DNA of 14,709 nt. Source: Nephromyces sp. MM_2019 (Eukaryota > Apicomplexa > Aconoidasida > Nephromycida). This document shows positions 1-8,391 of the stretch, piece after piece (positions within the stretch are counted from its first letter, which is position 1; each line of letters begins with the position of its first letter). Location: positions 7,452 to 22,160 of the forward strand of contig JADHZB010000887.1 in assembly GCA_015657535.1 (NCBI GenBank), written 5' to 3'. The notes below the pieces were generated by a model, which saw nothing but the letters and a program-made list of their open reading frames with translations, was not told the origin of the DNA and made no database searches. A program made the translations under genes and the position numbers.

Positions 1-494
1 GTGTACAAATTATTGATATATAATATCATGTGTGTACAAATTATTGATATATAATATCATGTGTATACAAATTATTGATATATAATATCATGTGTGTACA
101 AATTATTGATATATAATATCATGTGTGTACAAATTATTGATAAATAATATCATGTGTATACAAATTATTGATATATAATATCATGTGTGTACAAATTATT
201 GATATATAATATCATGTGTATACAAATTAATGATATATAATATCATGTGTGTACAAATTATTGATATATAATATCATGTGTGTACAAATTATTGATAAAT
301 AATATCATGTGTGTACAAATTATTGATATATAATATCATGTGTGTACAAATTATTGATATATAATATCATGTGTGTACAAATTATTGATATATAATATCA
401 TGTGTGTACAAATTATTGATATATAATATCATGTGTATACAAATTATTGATATATAATATCATGTGTATACAAATTATTGATATATAATATCAT
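1..494. repeat. 31-bp AT-rich minisatellite, 16 copies
   Basis: Sixteen head-to-tail copies of a 31-bp unit; the first lacks two bases because the window cuts it, so the array probably extends left. Each unit reads GTGT(G/A)TACAAATTATTG followed by ATATATAATATCAT. The TGATAT-ATA-ATATCA part is a perfect inverted repeat, and the TGTACA or TGTATACA part is a second palindrome. Copies differ mainly at the sixth-last base of the GTGTGTAC/GTGTATAC core. Copies 5 and 10 carry GATAAAT in place of GATATAT, and copy 8 carries TTAATG. The array stops cleanly at 494 and is followed by a (TG)n tract. It encodes nothing. It may lie in an intron of the candidate gene at 543-882. Confidence 0.97.
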
Positions 495-514
495 GTGTAT
501 GTAAACATAAAACC

Positions 515-535
515 ATGTGTGTGTGTGTGTGTGTT
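515..535. repeat. (TG)n microsatellite
   Basis: A short uninterrupted TG run directly after the 31-bp array and just upstream of the TATATTAG acceptor-like site at 534-542. Confidence 0.9.
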
Positions 536-542
536 ATATTAG

Positions 543-882
543 ATAATGTGAAATCAATTGAATCAACAAACTGCAAAATCTCAGTTTTACAAAATGAAAA
601 TATTGAAATATATAAAAAATTACAATATATAACAAAATCAATCCCCTCGATTGGTATGTAAAATTATATATACACACAAATATGTTATGTGTGTGAATCT
701 GAGAAATATATATAGCATAATATTAAATGTTATATTATGTTAATAATAATGTAGAGCTAATATATATATATATATATATTGTGTGTTATATTTTAGGTAT
801 ATAATTTATAATACCAAATTATGTAATTATATTGAATAAATACACACGTAAATATCCTAACCCCACAGATATTGTAGTATAA
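543..882 (+). CDS. Candidate last two exons of an unidentified gene (partial)
   Basis: Segment 543-653 holds 36 stop-free codons (from 545) with a coding-like composition rich in K, E, N, S and I, for example NVKSIESTNCKISVLQN. It is bounded by an acceptor-like TATATTAG (to 542) and a donor-like ATTG|GTATGT at 654, and the frame meets TAA immediately after the donor. A second candidate exon starts at 869 after TCCTAACCCCACAG, which carries a CTAAC branch-point-like motif, and continues the frame as D-I-V-V-TAA (stop 880-882). The intron would be 215 bp. Phases agree (phase 1 in, phase 1 out). Upstream exons would lie left of the window or beyond the minisatellite. The frame also stays open leftwards into the TG run to an ATG at 515, so a 48-codon unspliced small ORF (515-661) is the alternative. 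No family recognised. Confidence 0.35.
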
Positions 883-1351
883 AACACATACATATACATC
901 ACTTACACACAAATATAACATTCATTAATATATATTTATAAAATATTATTACACACATTGTTTCAATATAATATAGTATTTATATAGACAAGCACCCAAT
1001 ATTTTAAAATCTATTTTTTTAGTTTTATCGATTGTTACTTTTTAGTTTGAAAAAAAAAAAAATTTTAATTATTCTAAATTTATCAATTAACATAAACATC
1101 ATTCATATTTATACACACATACTATATATATATATATATAGTTATACAAACACACCACAATATTTATGTAAACCTATACACAAAATTACATATACATACT
1201 ATATATATTTACGCTTATAAACACATTCACAATATATATATATATATATATTATAATTAAGAATATAAAGTTAAAAGTGTATAGAAAATAGTGTAAATTT
1301 AGAAATACATATTACACAGCTTAATAAAATAATTTCTTTTTAATATATATA
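883..1351. other. AT-rich intergenic stretch with (AT)n runs
   Basis: I see no supportable gene. There are alternating (AT)n runs near 1121-1141 and 1231-1251 and scattered TACACA motifs. The open frame near 1032-1220 is low-complexity I/Y/T sequence from AT and CA repeats. Confidence 0.6.
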
Positions 1352-1710
1352 GTGTATGTATGTGTGTATGTGTATGCGTATGTATGTATGTGTGTGTATG
1401 TATGTGTGTATGTGTATGTGTGTGTATGTATGTGTGTGTATGTATTTATGTATGTGTATTTATGTATGTGTGTATGTGTATGCATTTATGTGTGTGTATT
1501 TATGTATGTGTGTATGTGTATGCATTTATGTGTGTGTGTGTATTTATGTGTGTGTATGTATGTGTGTATATATGTGTGTATATATGTATTTATGTGTGTG
1601 TGTGTATTTATGTGTGTGTGTGTATTTATGTGTGTGTGTGTATTTATGTGTGTGTATTTATGTGTGTGTATGTATGTGTATATGTATGTATTTATGTGTA
1701 TGTGTATGAA
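1352..1710. repeat. Compound TG / TGTA / TATTTATG microsatellite
   Basis: About 360 bp of TGTG, TGTA and TTTATG units on the plus strand. All three forward frames and one reverse frame stay open across it, which gives spurious Cys/Val/Tyr/Met proteins. Larger units can be seen: a roughly 42-bp block containing TGTGTATGTGTATGCATT occurs twice between about 1462 and 1545, and a TATTTATGTGTGTGTG block recurs about four times between about 1585 and 1665. Confidence 0.95.
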
Positions 1711-2508
1711 AATATTTGTATTATGTATGTGCATATATAATAAATGTGTGTAAAATTCTATATTTATATCATTTGGTTTAGTTTGATTTCATAGTGAATA
1801 CAAAAATTAAAAACAAAAAAAGGAAAAATAATTTTACTTTTGTAAAGAGCAGCAGTGTATATACAAAAGAAGCCATTAATATACACATACACAAACATAT
1901 ATATATATATTTGTTTGTGTATGTGTAATTGTATGTGTGTATATTTAATTAATTTAAAAATTATGAAATTTCATAAAATTAAAAACCTTCACAATTTTAC
2001 ACACAAGCTAGTAAAAGTATATAAGAGAATATATATATGAAATGTTATTTATATGTAATTAAAATTAAATGTGTTTAGAGTAATGTGTACCTGTATGTAA
2101 ATAAAATGATATTGCTATTGAAAAATCTTTTTTTAATTGCAAAAATAGGAAATACGAATTTTTGAAAAAAAAAAAAATAAATAAATAATAAATATATAAA
2201 AAAATAATAATATGAAATTATATATTTATTTATATAATAAATTCATTAAAGAGTGTAAATATACCTTTCTATTCCGATAAATAATAAAAAATACAATCAA
2301 GTTAAATTCTGTGTGTGTGAATATATAAAAATTCAAGTGAGGGTAAATTTAAATTAAAATTAAGACGATCTAAAGAGAATAAATTTATTTATAGTTCAGA
2401 AAGTTTTAAATGATTCAGAAAGTGGATATATCTGGATTATTTAGATGTGTGTTTGTGTGTATATTCATCTTTGTGACATATTTTGAGTTCTTATATGATT
2501 TTTAGTAG
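1711..2508. other. AT-rich intergenic region between convergent genes
   Basis: It contains short A-runs (for example 2164-2176), TGTGTA motifs and one strong inverted repeat (listed separately). It would include the 3' untranslated region of the minus-strand transporter. No convincing coding segment; 1782-1841 is stop-free in one frame between AG and GT but is too short and AT-rich to call. Confidence 0.5.
1882..1927. repeat. Inverted repeat, 16-bp perfect arms around an AT core
   Basis: The left arm TACACATACACAAACA (1882-1897) is the exact reverse complement of the right arm TGTTTGTGTATGTGTA (1912-1927). The 14-bp spacer is a TATATA tract. It could extrude as a cruciform or fold as an RNA hairpin. 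The arms mix CA repeat with AAAC, so they are more than a plain dinucleotide repeat. Confidence 0.9.
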
Positions 2509-4152
2509 TTAATGACTGTAGAGTGTGTAACTGCCTTTAACAGGTGTAAAAGATAGGTATGCTAAGGCAGCAATATAAATAACACCAATACAAGCTAAGA
2601 GTAACCATGCTACTACACCTAAATTAACTTCTAAAATTGTGTTGATCATCAACCAGAAATTTGCAACAACAACCGTTAAGGTACATAAATACATTAAATA
2701 CTTGGGATATCTACCTAATGTGAACAATCCCATCGCTTTAGAGCTTGTAAACAATTTGAGAAGAGGTACAATAGCTATAGGTAATATAAGGGCTTGTAAG
2801 ATGTTTACACCTTCGGAAATAGTATCAACAGTGTATTCTCCCAAAAATATAAGTGAGAATAAGGGTATAATTGTTATACACCTTGTTATCATAATACGTA
2901 CAAAAGGTGAAAAGTTAAGGTTTAGTATACCTTCCATAATATATTGTCCAGCATAAGTACCAGCCATAGTAGAATTTTGACCTGCTGCAAATAAACCAAT
3001 AGCCCATATATATACGCTCAATGGGCCTAATACTTGTTTGAGTGCAATGTGAGCAGTATATAAACTGAGATTATCATCAGGGAATTGTATACTTGGAGAG
3101 GCAAAGGAGGCAACCACAGCTAAATTGATTAGGAATGATAAAAAGAGTGCCAAAGCAGTTTCAATAGAGAAGAAGAAATTTGCTTCTCGAACTTTCTTGA
3201 TTTCAGTTCGGTGGATTGCCCTTGATCTTACCAATGAACTGTGTAAAAATAAATTGTGGGGCATAATTACACAACCTAATAAACCAAGTGCAGCTGAGGC
3301 AGTCCCTGGAGGAATGTCAGGTACAAATAGACCATAAAGAACATCAGATACAATTGGCTTAATAGCCACAAAGTTGTACCAAAAGCATATGGCCATTATA
3401 AACACTAGGATGCAAAATAAAGTTTCTAATTTTCGAACACCAAATACTGTAATTATCAAGAATGTGAATGTGTCCAATAATGTAACAATGATTCCAAGCC
3501 AAAGAGGGAAACTAAAAAGGAGTTTAAGTGAAATAGCAGTACCTATAACAGCCTGAAAATCCGCACCAATAATCGCAAATTCGATGAATATCCAAATGAG
3601 TATAGAAACAGGTCTTCTATATTCAAGTCGAATGATAGTAGCAAGATCTTTCCCTGTGATATTACCAAGGCGTAGTGACAATACTTGGAAAACCCAACCA
3701 GCTATGTGTAGAACCAAGAGTAACCAAAGTAACGAATATCCACTGGTAGGAGAGTTGCGAATGCCACCTATTTGGATGTCTCCTTCAAGATTTCCGGGAT
3801 CGAGATAAGCCATTGAAATCAACCAACCTGGGCCAATAAATGAGCTCAATTTAAATAAAAATCGTTTGAACTTATACCACGCAGATCGACGTCTTGCCCT
3901 GATTGGTTCGATGTTCTCAATCATAGATGTGTTTTTATCCTCATCATCCGAGTCCATTTCATAGATTGGTACAGTGCCATTTTCAAGGACATCAAACCTC
4001 CAAATACTTCTTTTACTATTCATGTGATTCTCAGCTGCCATATGAGGAGGGCTTTCAGAAAACATGGGCTCAGGAAGAAGAGTCCGAGACGTTTTTTGTG
4101 ACTCCTCAATTTTTGAAAAGGGAGTGTTAAATTCCGAGTAAAGGTTATTCAT
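2509..4152 (-). CDS. NRAMP/DMT1-family divalent metal (Fe2+/Mn2+) transporter
   Basis: A 547-residue protein in one exon. NRAMP proteins are proton-coupled importers of Fe2+, Mn2+ and related metals in endosomal/lysosomal or plasma membranes. The TM1 metal-binding motif DPGN is at 118-121 (within AYLDPGNLEGDI), and the TM6 motif MPHN is at 297-300 (within GCVIMPHNLFLHSSL). The family transport signature GQNSTMAGTYAGQY spans 391-404. About 12 hydrophobic segments can be drawn (roughly 104-118, 139-158, 183-203, 215-237, 242-264, 285-302, 331-350, 377-397, 423-438, 450-467, 483-503, 513-533). The first ~95 residues are a hydrophilic, probably cytosolic tail with an acidic DSDDED stretch (67-72) and basic RARRRS (85-90). 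Length fits eukaryotic members. The ATG at 4152 is preceded by AACG, giving A at -3. No key motif is missing. The metal preference and the membrane are inferred from the family, not visible here. Confidence 0.96.
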   Translation of the reverse strand: MNNLYSEFNTPFSKIEESQKTSRTLLPEPMFSESPPHMAAENHMNSKRSIWRFDVLENGTVPIYEMDSDDEDKNTSMIENIEPIRARRRSAWYKFKRFLFKLSSFIGPGWLISMAYLDPGNLEGDIQIGGIRNSPTSGYSLLWLLLVLHIAGWVFQVLSLRLGNITGKDLATIIRLEYRRPVSILIWIFIEFAIIGADFQAVIGTAISLKLLFSFPLWLGIIVTLLDTFTFLIITVFGVRKLETLFCILVFIMAICFWYNFVAIKPIVSDVLYGLFVPDIPPGTASAALGLLGCVIMPHNLFLHSSLVRSRAIHRTEIKKVREANFFFSIETALALFLSFLINLAVVASFASPSIQFPDDNLSLYTAHIALKQVLGPLSVYIWAIGLFAAGQNSTMAGTYAGQYIMEGILNLNFSPFVRIMITRCITIIPLFSLIFLGEYTVDTISEGVNILQALILPIAIVPLLKLFTSSKAMGLFTLGRYPKYLMYLCTLTVVVANFWLMINTILEVNLGVVAWLLLACIGVIYIAALAYLSFTPVKGSYTLYSH

Positions 4153-4197
4153 CGTTTGTATTTGGCTGGGAATATTGATCTCAAGCGTGTTAGGGTA

Positions 4198-4214
4198 CCG
4201 AGTTTACCTCTCGG
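4198..4214 (-). promoter_or_regulatory. GC-rich stem-loop in the transporter 5' leader
   Basis: CCGAG (4198-4202) and CTCGG (4210-4214) form a perfect 5-bp GC-rich stem with a 7-base loop, about 46-62 bases upstream of the transporter start codon, in DNA that is otherwise AT-rich. It does not have the CAGUGN loop of an iron-responsive element. On the minus strand the same area also contains GAGAG|GTAAACTC and ATTCCCAG|CCAAAT, so a 42-base 5' untranslated intron is an alternative reading. Whether this is a regulatory element is inference. Confidence 0.3.
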
Positions 4215-6600
4215 GGTAGTTTATATGGTATTAAAGAATTTTTTATTGAAGATGGAAGAAGAGGTGTGTATAACACATGTATGGGTGATCAGTTAGCTTG
4301 TGTACATTTAAGTTGACAGTGTTAAAAAAGCTTTATAGTAAAAAAGTTATACATACAAAATGGCTAGAAGACTAATAGGTAAAATAGCTTTCCAAAGACT
4401 ATGAAAGATCTCTCGAAAGTAAATGAAGTAGTAGAAAATGTAGTAGTGGCAGTTGCAGTATCAGCTAATTAGCATGTTAATTAATAAAGAGATTTAAAAT
4501 AATATGCTTGAAGTAAACCCTTAGAGGTAGAATAAGATCAAACAAAATTCATCAATTGTTTAACACTGTGTTACTTGAACTCTCAATCTTGCTAAACTTC
4601 ATTGAGCAAAAGATTAAAAATTGAAATTAAAATCGTAGGTAACATTAGATTTTTCTTTTAAAGCAGAGAGTTAGTAAAGCTGTGTAATAACGAACCATGA
4701 AAAATAGAGTGTTGAAGAATTGTGTAATAGCATACACAAAAGCTTATAAAGTTATATCAATATTATTGGTTAAACATGCAAGCATTTAATGATTAATACA
4801 TTTCAAAAAGGATTATTAAGTAGTGCATAGAATTAACACTAAACAATAGTGTATATTATTTTGATATATTGTAGTCCTTTGGGCGCAGTGTTATATAGGT
4901 TTAGCTTGAAGACAAGATACAGATATTGCTGAATAATGATGTTTAGAAAAAAACCCTATGTACTCAATTTAGTGACCATTAGTTAATTGTCAATTTTAAG
5001 TTAATTATTTTTATTAGACTATATTTACATGTAAATTAAATCACTTCAACCAAGCTGCAGTAATCTATAGCATAAAAGGAATAACTCAATGAGCAATAAA
5101 TAGAGTTAATATTCTTAATAATCATTTATAGTTATTGGGAGTTTGCTTGGTAGTATATTCTGCAATTAAAATGCATAATAAGAATATATATATAGCCCCT
5201 CAGATGCTAGCTAAATTGAAATAATATATTCATTGCTATGTTTAGGTAACGAGTTATGTAACCTTTTAAAGAAAGTTCAGAGTATAAGCAATATGCATTT
5301 TGGTACTATAACAAAAATTACACATGCATGTGAGAGTAAGTGAAATTACTTGGACTACAACGAACAATTCATGATGCAATAAAACTATGCTTGGATAGAC
5401 GGACAATACAGGGAGATAGCTACGCTTGAACGTAATCAATACCTGTTATGTTAACACGTTAGCATATAAATAAAACCTTCAATGTTAATTGGCTTATTTT
5501 GGTAAAAGCTCACTACTGAGGAGTTAATAGCCTATTATTATATGTATAAATATTCTACCTATGCTAGAATTAGGATATGCTTCTATATTGAGGGTAGTTG
5601 TAGTAGACCTTTTACTCTGTGGTTAAAACATTTTCAAGTGTTGTGTGTGCAACTATAGGCTCTAATATATAATTAATGTAGCCTATTTTTTGTATTCTTT
5701 AAAAACCTGTATATGTGCACATATAACAAGAAATATCTTATATGACCTTGGGATTTATTTAAAATTTACAGAGTCTTGAGAATGTAATTTTATAATTACA
5801 ATAGGTTAATTCTAGCCTTATGAAAATCATTACGCTATATATTTAAAACATGGAATTTATAATTTATATTGAATTTTAATCTATGTATACATGTAAAAGC
5901 ATTATTATCATTTTATCTGTAGTGATTTACTGAATATCAATCAGTGTAAGTGATTCATACCTTAGCTATATTTTGTAAATTTTAGTCTTATCAATATGAA
6001 ATACATTTTGATCCCAAACAGCTCGAGTTATATAAACGTTGCCCAGATTATTAGGACTAATAAAGTCATATTTTCTTTAGCCCACAACTTACATTCAGCT
6101 ATTATCTTATGAAAATACGCTGCAATAACTTTTTAAACATCATATCTAACTCTCATTGTATCTTGGTTTCTGAAGTAGAGTTTTTTCCAGGATAGTTTAC
6201 ACTATAACTATCCTATTCACATTTCTCATTGCTTTTCTATTCTATTAATGAGATAAATCCTTTAATTAAAATTATCTCGATTTCTAATAATAAAATTATT
6301 CTGATTGAATTCTATTTGAGAGCAGCTATAATAAATAATTAAAAAGGAATTGAGTTTAATAATAATTGAATCGAAGGTTCAAAAAAATTATTTTAATTCA
6401 CATTGCTCTGATAAATAAATTCTTAAAAAAAAGCATATGATCTGAAGTTTGTATTCAATTAGAGGTATAAAAACTTATAAAAAATATCTACTTAACAATA
6501 TCCAGTTTATTATACAAGTATAGCCTCACAATGAGGTGATCACAGTACATTAGGCAAATATCTTTCCAAGCATAAAACAATAGCTTGAATTAATTATACT
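4215..6600. other. Complex AT-rich DNA with no long ORF and almost no microsatellites
   Basis: About 2.4 kb in which the TG/CA arrays seen nearly everywhere else are absent. Short motifs such as AAGCTT, TAGCT and GCTTGA are frequent by eye. No open frame reaches 60 codons. Small candidates on the plus strand: MARRLIGKIAFQRL at 4360-4404, whose ATG follows ACAAA; a 23-codon frame at 4401-4472 starting MKDLSKVNEV, overlapping the first by ATGA; and a 38-codon frame at 5996-6112 starting MKYILIPNSSSYINVAQ, preceded by an acceptor-like AAATTTTAG. Two perfect palindromes lie at 5023-5036 and 5710-5725. The left end must hold the promoter and leader of the minus-strand transporter. I cannot assign a function to the rest. 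Confidence 0.5.
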
Positions 6601-6622
6601 TATATAATTTTTTTATACCCAG

Positions 6623-6891
6623 ATACAAAAAAGTCTGAGAGTACAGATAATCAGGAGTTATACACAACTGAGAATTCAGAGATTTCTTCAAATCCATGTT
6701 CACAAGAACTCAAGGATACCAATAAAAAATTATATAGACAAACACACGAAAATATACACACACATACACATTTATTTACAAATGCGCATAAATATGATAA
6801 TAATTCCCATACACATACACACTTACCTACACATACATATATAGATTCTCATACACATAAAATTACAGTTTTATCTAACATAGAAGGCTAA
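6623..6891 (+). CDS. Candidate terminal exon of an unidentified plus-strand gene
   Basis: The frame read from 6625 is stop-free for 88 codons and ends in TAATAA (6889-6894). The whole frame is open from 6589 after a TGA, but it contains no usable ATG. The left boundary fits an acceptor, a run of T then ATACCCAG ending at 6622, entering in phase 1. The first ~40 residues are hydrophilic and coding-like (KKSESTDNQELYTTENSE and SSNPCSQELKDTNKK). The last half runs through a CA-rich repeat and becomes HTHTH-type low complexity before ending KITVLSNIEG. The overlapping +1 frame (from 6623) is also open for over 70 codons, so some of the openness comes from the low T content. The donor after MARRLI at 4378 has a compatible phase, but nothing else ties it in. 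No family recognised. Confidence 0.4.
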
Positions 6892-6894
6892 TAA

Positions 6895-7782
6895 AAATTA
6901 AGCTTATAGCATTAATAAATTTGAACTAGACAAGCTATGAATATACACATATACAATATTGTATTGTTATATATACTTTATGTTGGATAATTTGTGGCCT
7001 AACTTAAAACTGAAAGTGCAAATACATATTTCCAACCTCCCATTAATTTGATTGATTTATAAAACTAAAACGAATTATTAAAATTTAATATTTATTCTTC
7101 CCAAATGAAGTAAAAATATTAAAAATTCAATAGAATGATATATCATGATTAGCTTAAAGTGTAGTTACAACCAATTTGAAAATCCTAGATTCATAATAAA
7201 TGAAATTACTTTTTAAGTAGATAAAAAATATATACATAAAACCTTGTTGAAATGTTGGAAAATTAAATTTGCTTAGACTGTAATTACATTAGAAATAATC
7301 TTGTTTCGAGAGGAGCCTAAGAAAACAATATAAAATAAATAGGCTTTTAATAGATTATAAATTTAATATTATCGAATATTTGAATTTGTGTAATATAAGA
7401 TTATATATCTAATTTTTGTTTTATACAAATTTATATATATGTAAAACAAAAATATAAAATTTGAATTAATTTACATTTGGTATAAATTTATTCTTTTGAT
7501 ATACATATATCATTTGTTATGTGTGTATATCTTTTTTATTTATTACTTAGAGTTTTGTATTTGATTCAAAATATGGCTACAATTTGTGTGTATTTAATTT
7601 AAATAACTAAATAAATTTATATGTTTGTGTCTTAAAATAAATTATTCACATTTGTAGCTCGAAGATATTTATACAAATATTAAAATGTAAAATGATGTGT
7701 AGGCTAGGATATACTTGTGTGCTTAAAGTGTAAATTTAGACATAAATGTGCTATGGCAATGTAAATGTATGCATTAATTTGG
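6895..7782. other. AT-rich intergenic region
   Basis: No gene seen. It is AT-rich single-copy sequence with few TG motifs until about 7500. It contains the hairpin at 7412-7453. Confidence 0.55.
7412..7453. repeat. Inverted repeat, 12-bp perfect arms
   Basis: ATTTTTGTTTTA (7412-7423) is the exact reverse complement of TAAAACAAAAAT (7442-7453), with an 18-base AT-rich loop. It could form a DNA cruciform or an RNA hairpin. Confidence 0.85.
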
Positions 7783-7979
7783 GTGTGGTAATATGTGTAT
7801 ATCAATATGTTTGTGGTAGTAGTATGTGTGTGTGGTGGGATATGTGTGATAGTGTGTGTGAGATAGTGTGTGTGTGGTAATATGTGTATATCAATATGTT
7901 TGTGGTAGTATGTGTGTGTGGTAGGATATGTGTGATAGTGTGTGTGAGATAGTGTGTATGTGGTAATATGTATGTTGTA
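7783..7979. repeat. 86-89-bp TG-rich direct repeat, two copies plus a partial third
   Basis: The block starting GTGTGGTAATATG at 7783 recurs at 7872 and again in part at about 7958. Copy 1 is 89 bp and copy 2 is 86 bp, differing by one GTA triplet and a few substitutions. It lies 0.3 kb upstream of the FIBP-like start codon. The reverse-strand open frames across it are Thr/His/Tyr repeat artefacts. Confidence 0.9.
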
Positions 7980-8279
7980 GGTGTGATGAAATGCGATGAT
8001 ATGTATATATATGTTTTTGTAACAAGTATGAAAGTGTACATAATTTGTCACTCACAAGGGTTACACTTTTTGATTGTATGTGAAAATATTATTCGCTCAA
8101 ACCCTCTTCAAACATTGAAATCTAGATCATATATACATGTATAAATATATATATATAACCACACACTTTATAAGTATTATAACAACAATCATATATTTAA
8201 CATATGTGTAGATGTTTTGATGTGAATACTTTTTTTGTATGTGTGTAGGAGTGTATATGTATGTGTATAAGTTTAAATT

Positions 8280-8391
8280 ATGATCAACTCAATGGCTAAT
8301 ATTGAGCCAAAAATTGATGACACTCTTTACTTCTTTGACCCAACATTTATCAGCCCAACAATTTTCCTTATTTGGTTAGGTGGTGCAACAG
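8280..8391 (+). CDS. FIBP-like gene, exon 1
   Basis: Encodes residues 1-37, starting MINSMANIEPKIDDTLYFFD, plus one base of codon 38. The donor is ACAG|GTGTGT at 8392, and the sequence beyond it is microsatellite. A second in-frame ATG at 8292 is an alternative start. The hydrophobic FISPTIFLIWL run fits the FIBP N-terminus better than a membrane anchor. Confidence 0.72.

Noticed and set aside
1352..1753. Cysteine/valine/tyrosine-rich open frames in all forward frames, and a His/Thr frame on the reverse strand
   Set aside because: They are translations of TG/TGTA microsatellite, which lacks stop codons in every frame; no non-repeat sequence supports them.
1782..1841. 60-bp stop-free segment between TTTAG and GTAAAG
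   Set aside because: Only 20 basic, AT-driven codons and no partner exon found; too weak to annotate.
2639..4130. Several plus-strand frames of 60-105 codons opposite the transporter
   Set aside because: They are antisense shadows of the NRAMP coding sequence, which has full family motifs.
4452..4485. ATTAGCATG motif resembling part of U6 snRNA
   Set aside because: Only about nine bases match; the neighbouring conserved U6 sequence is absent.
6360..6385. GGTTCAA sequence resembling a tRNA B box
   Set aside because: No matching A box, acceptor stem or cloverleaf can be drawn around it.
7704..8051. 115-residue reverse-strand frame rich in H, T, Y and I
   Set aside because: It is the complement of the 86-89-bp TG repeat; two overlapping frames are open at once, as expected of a repeat.
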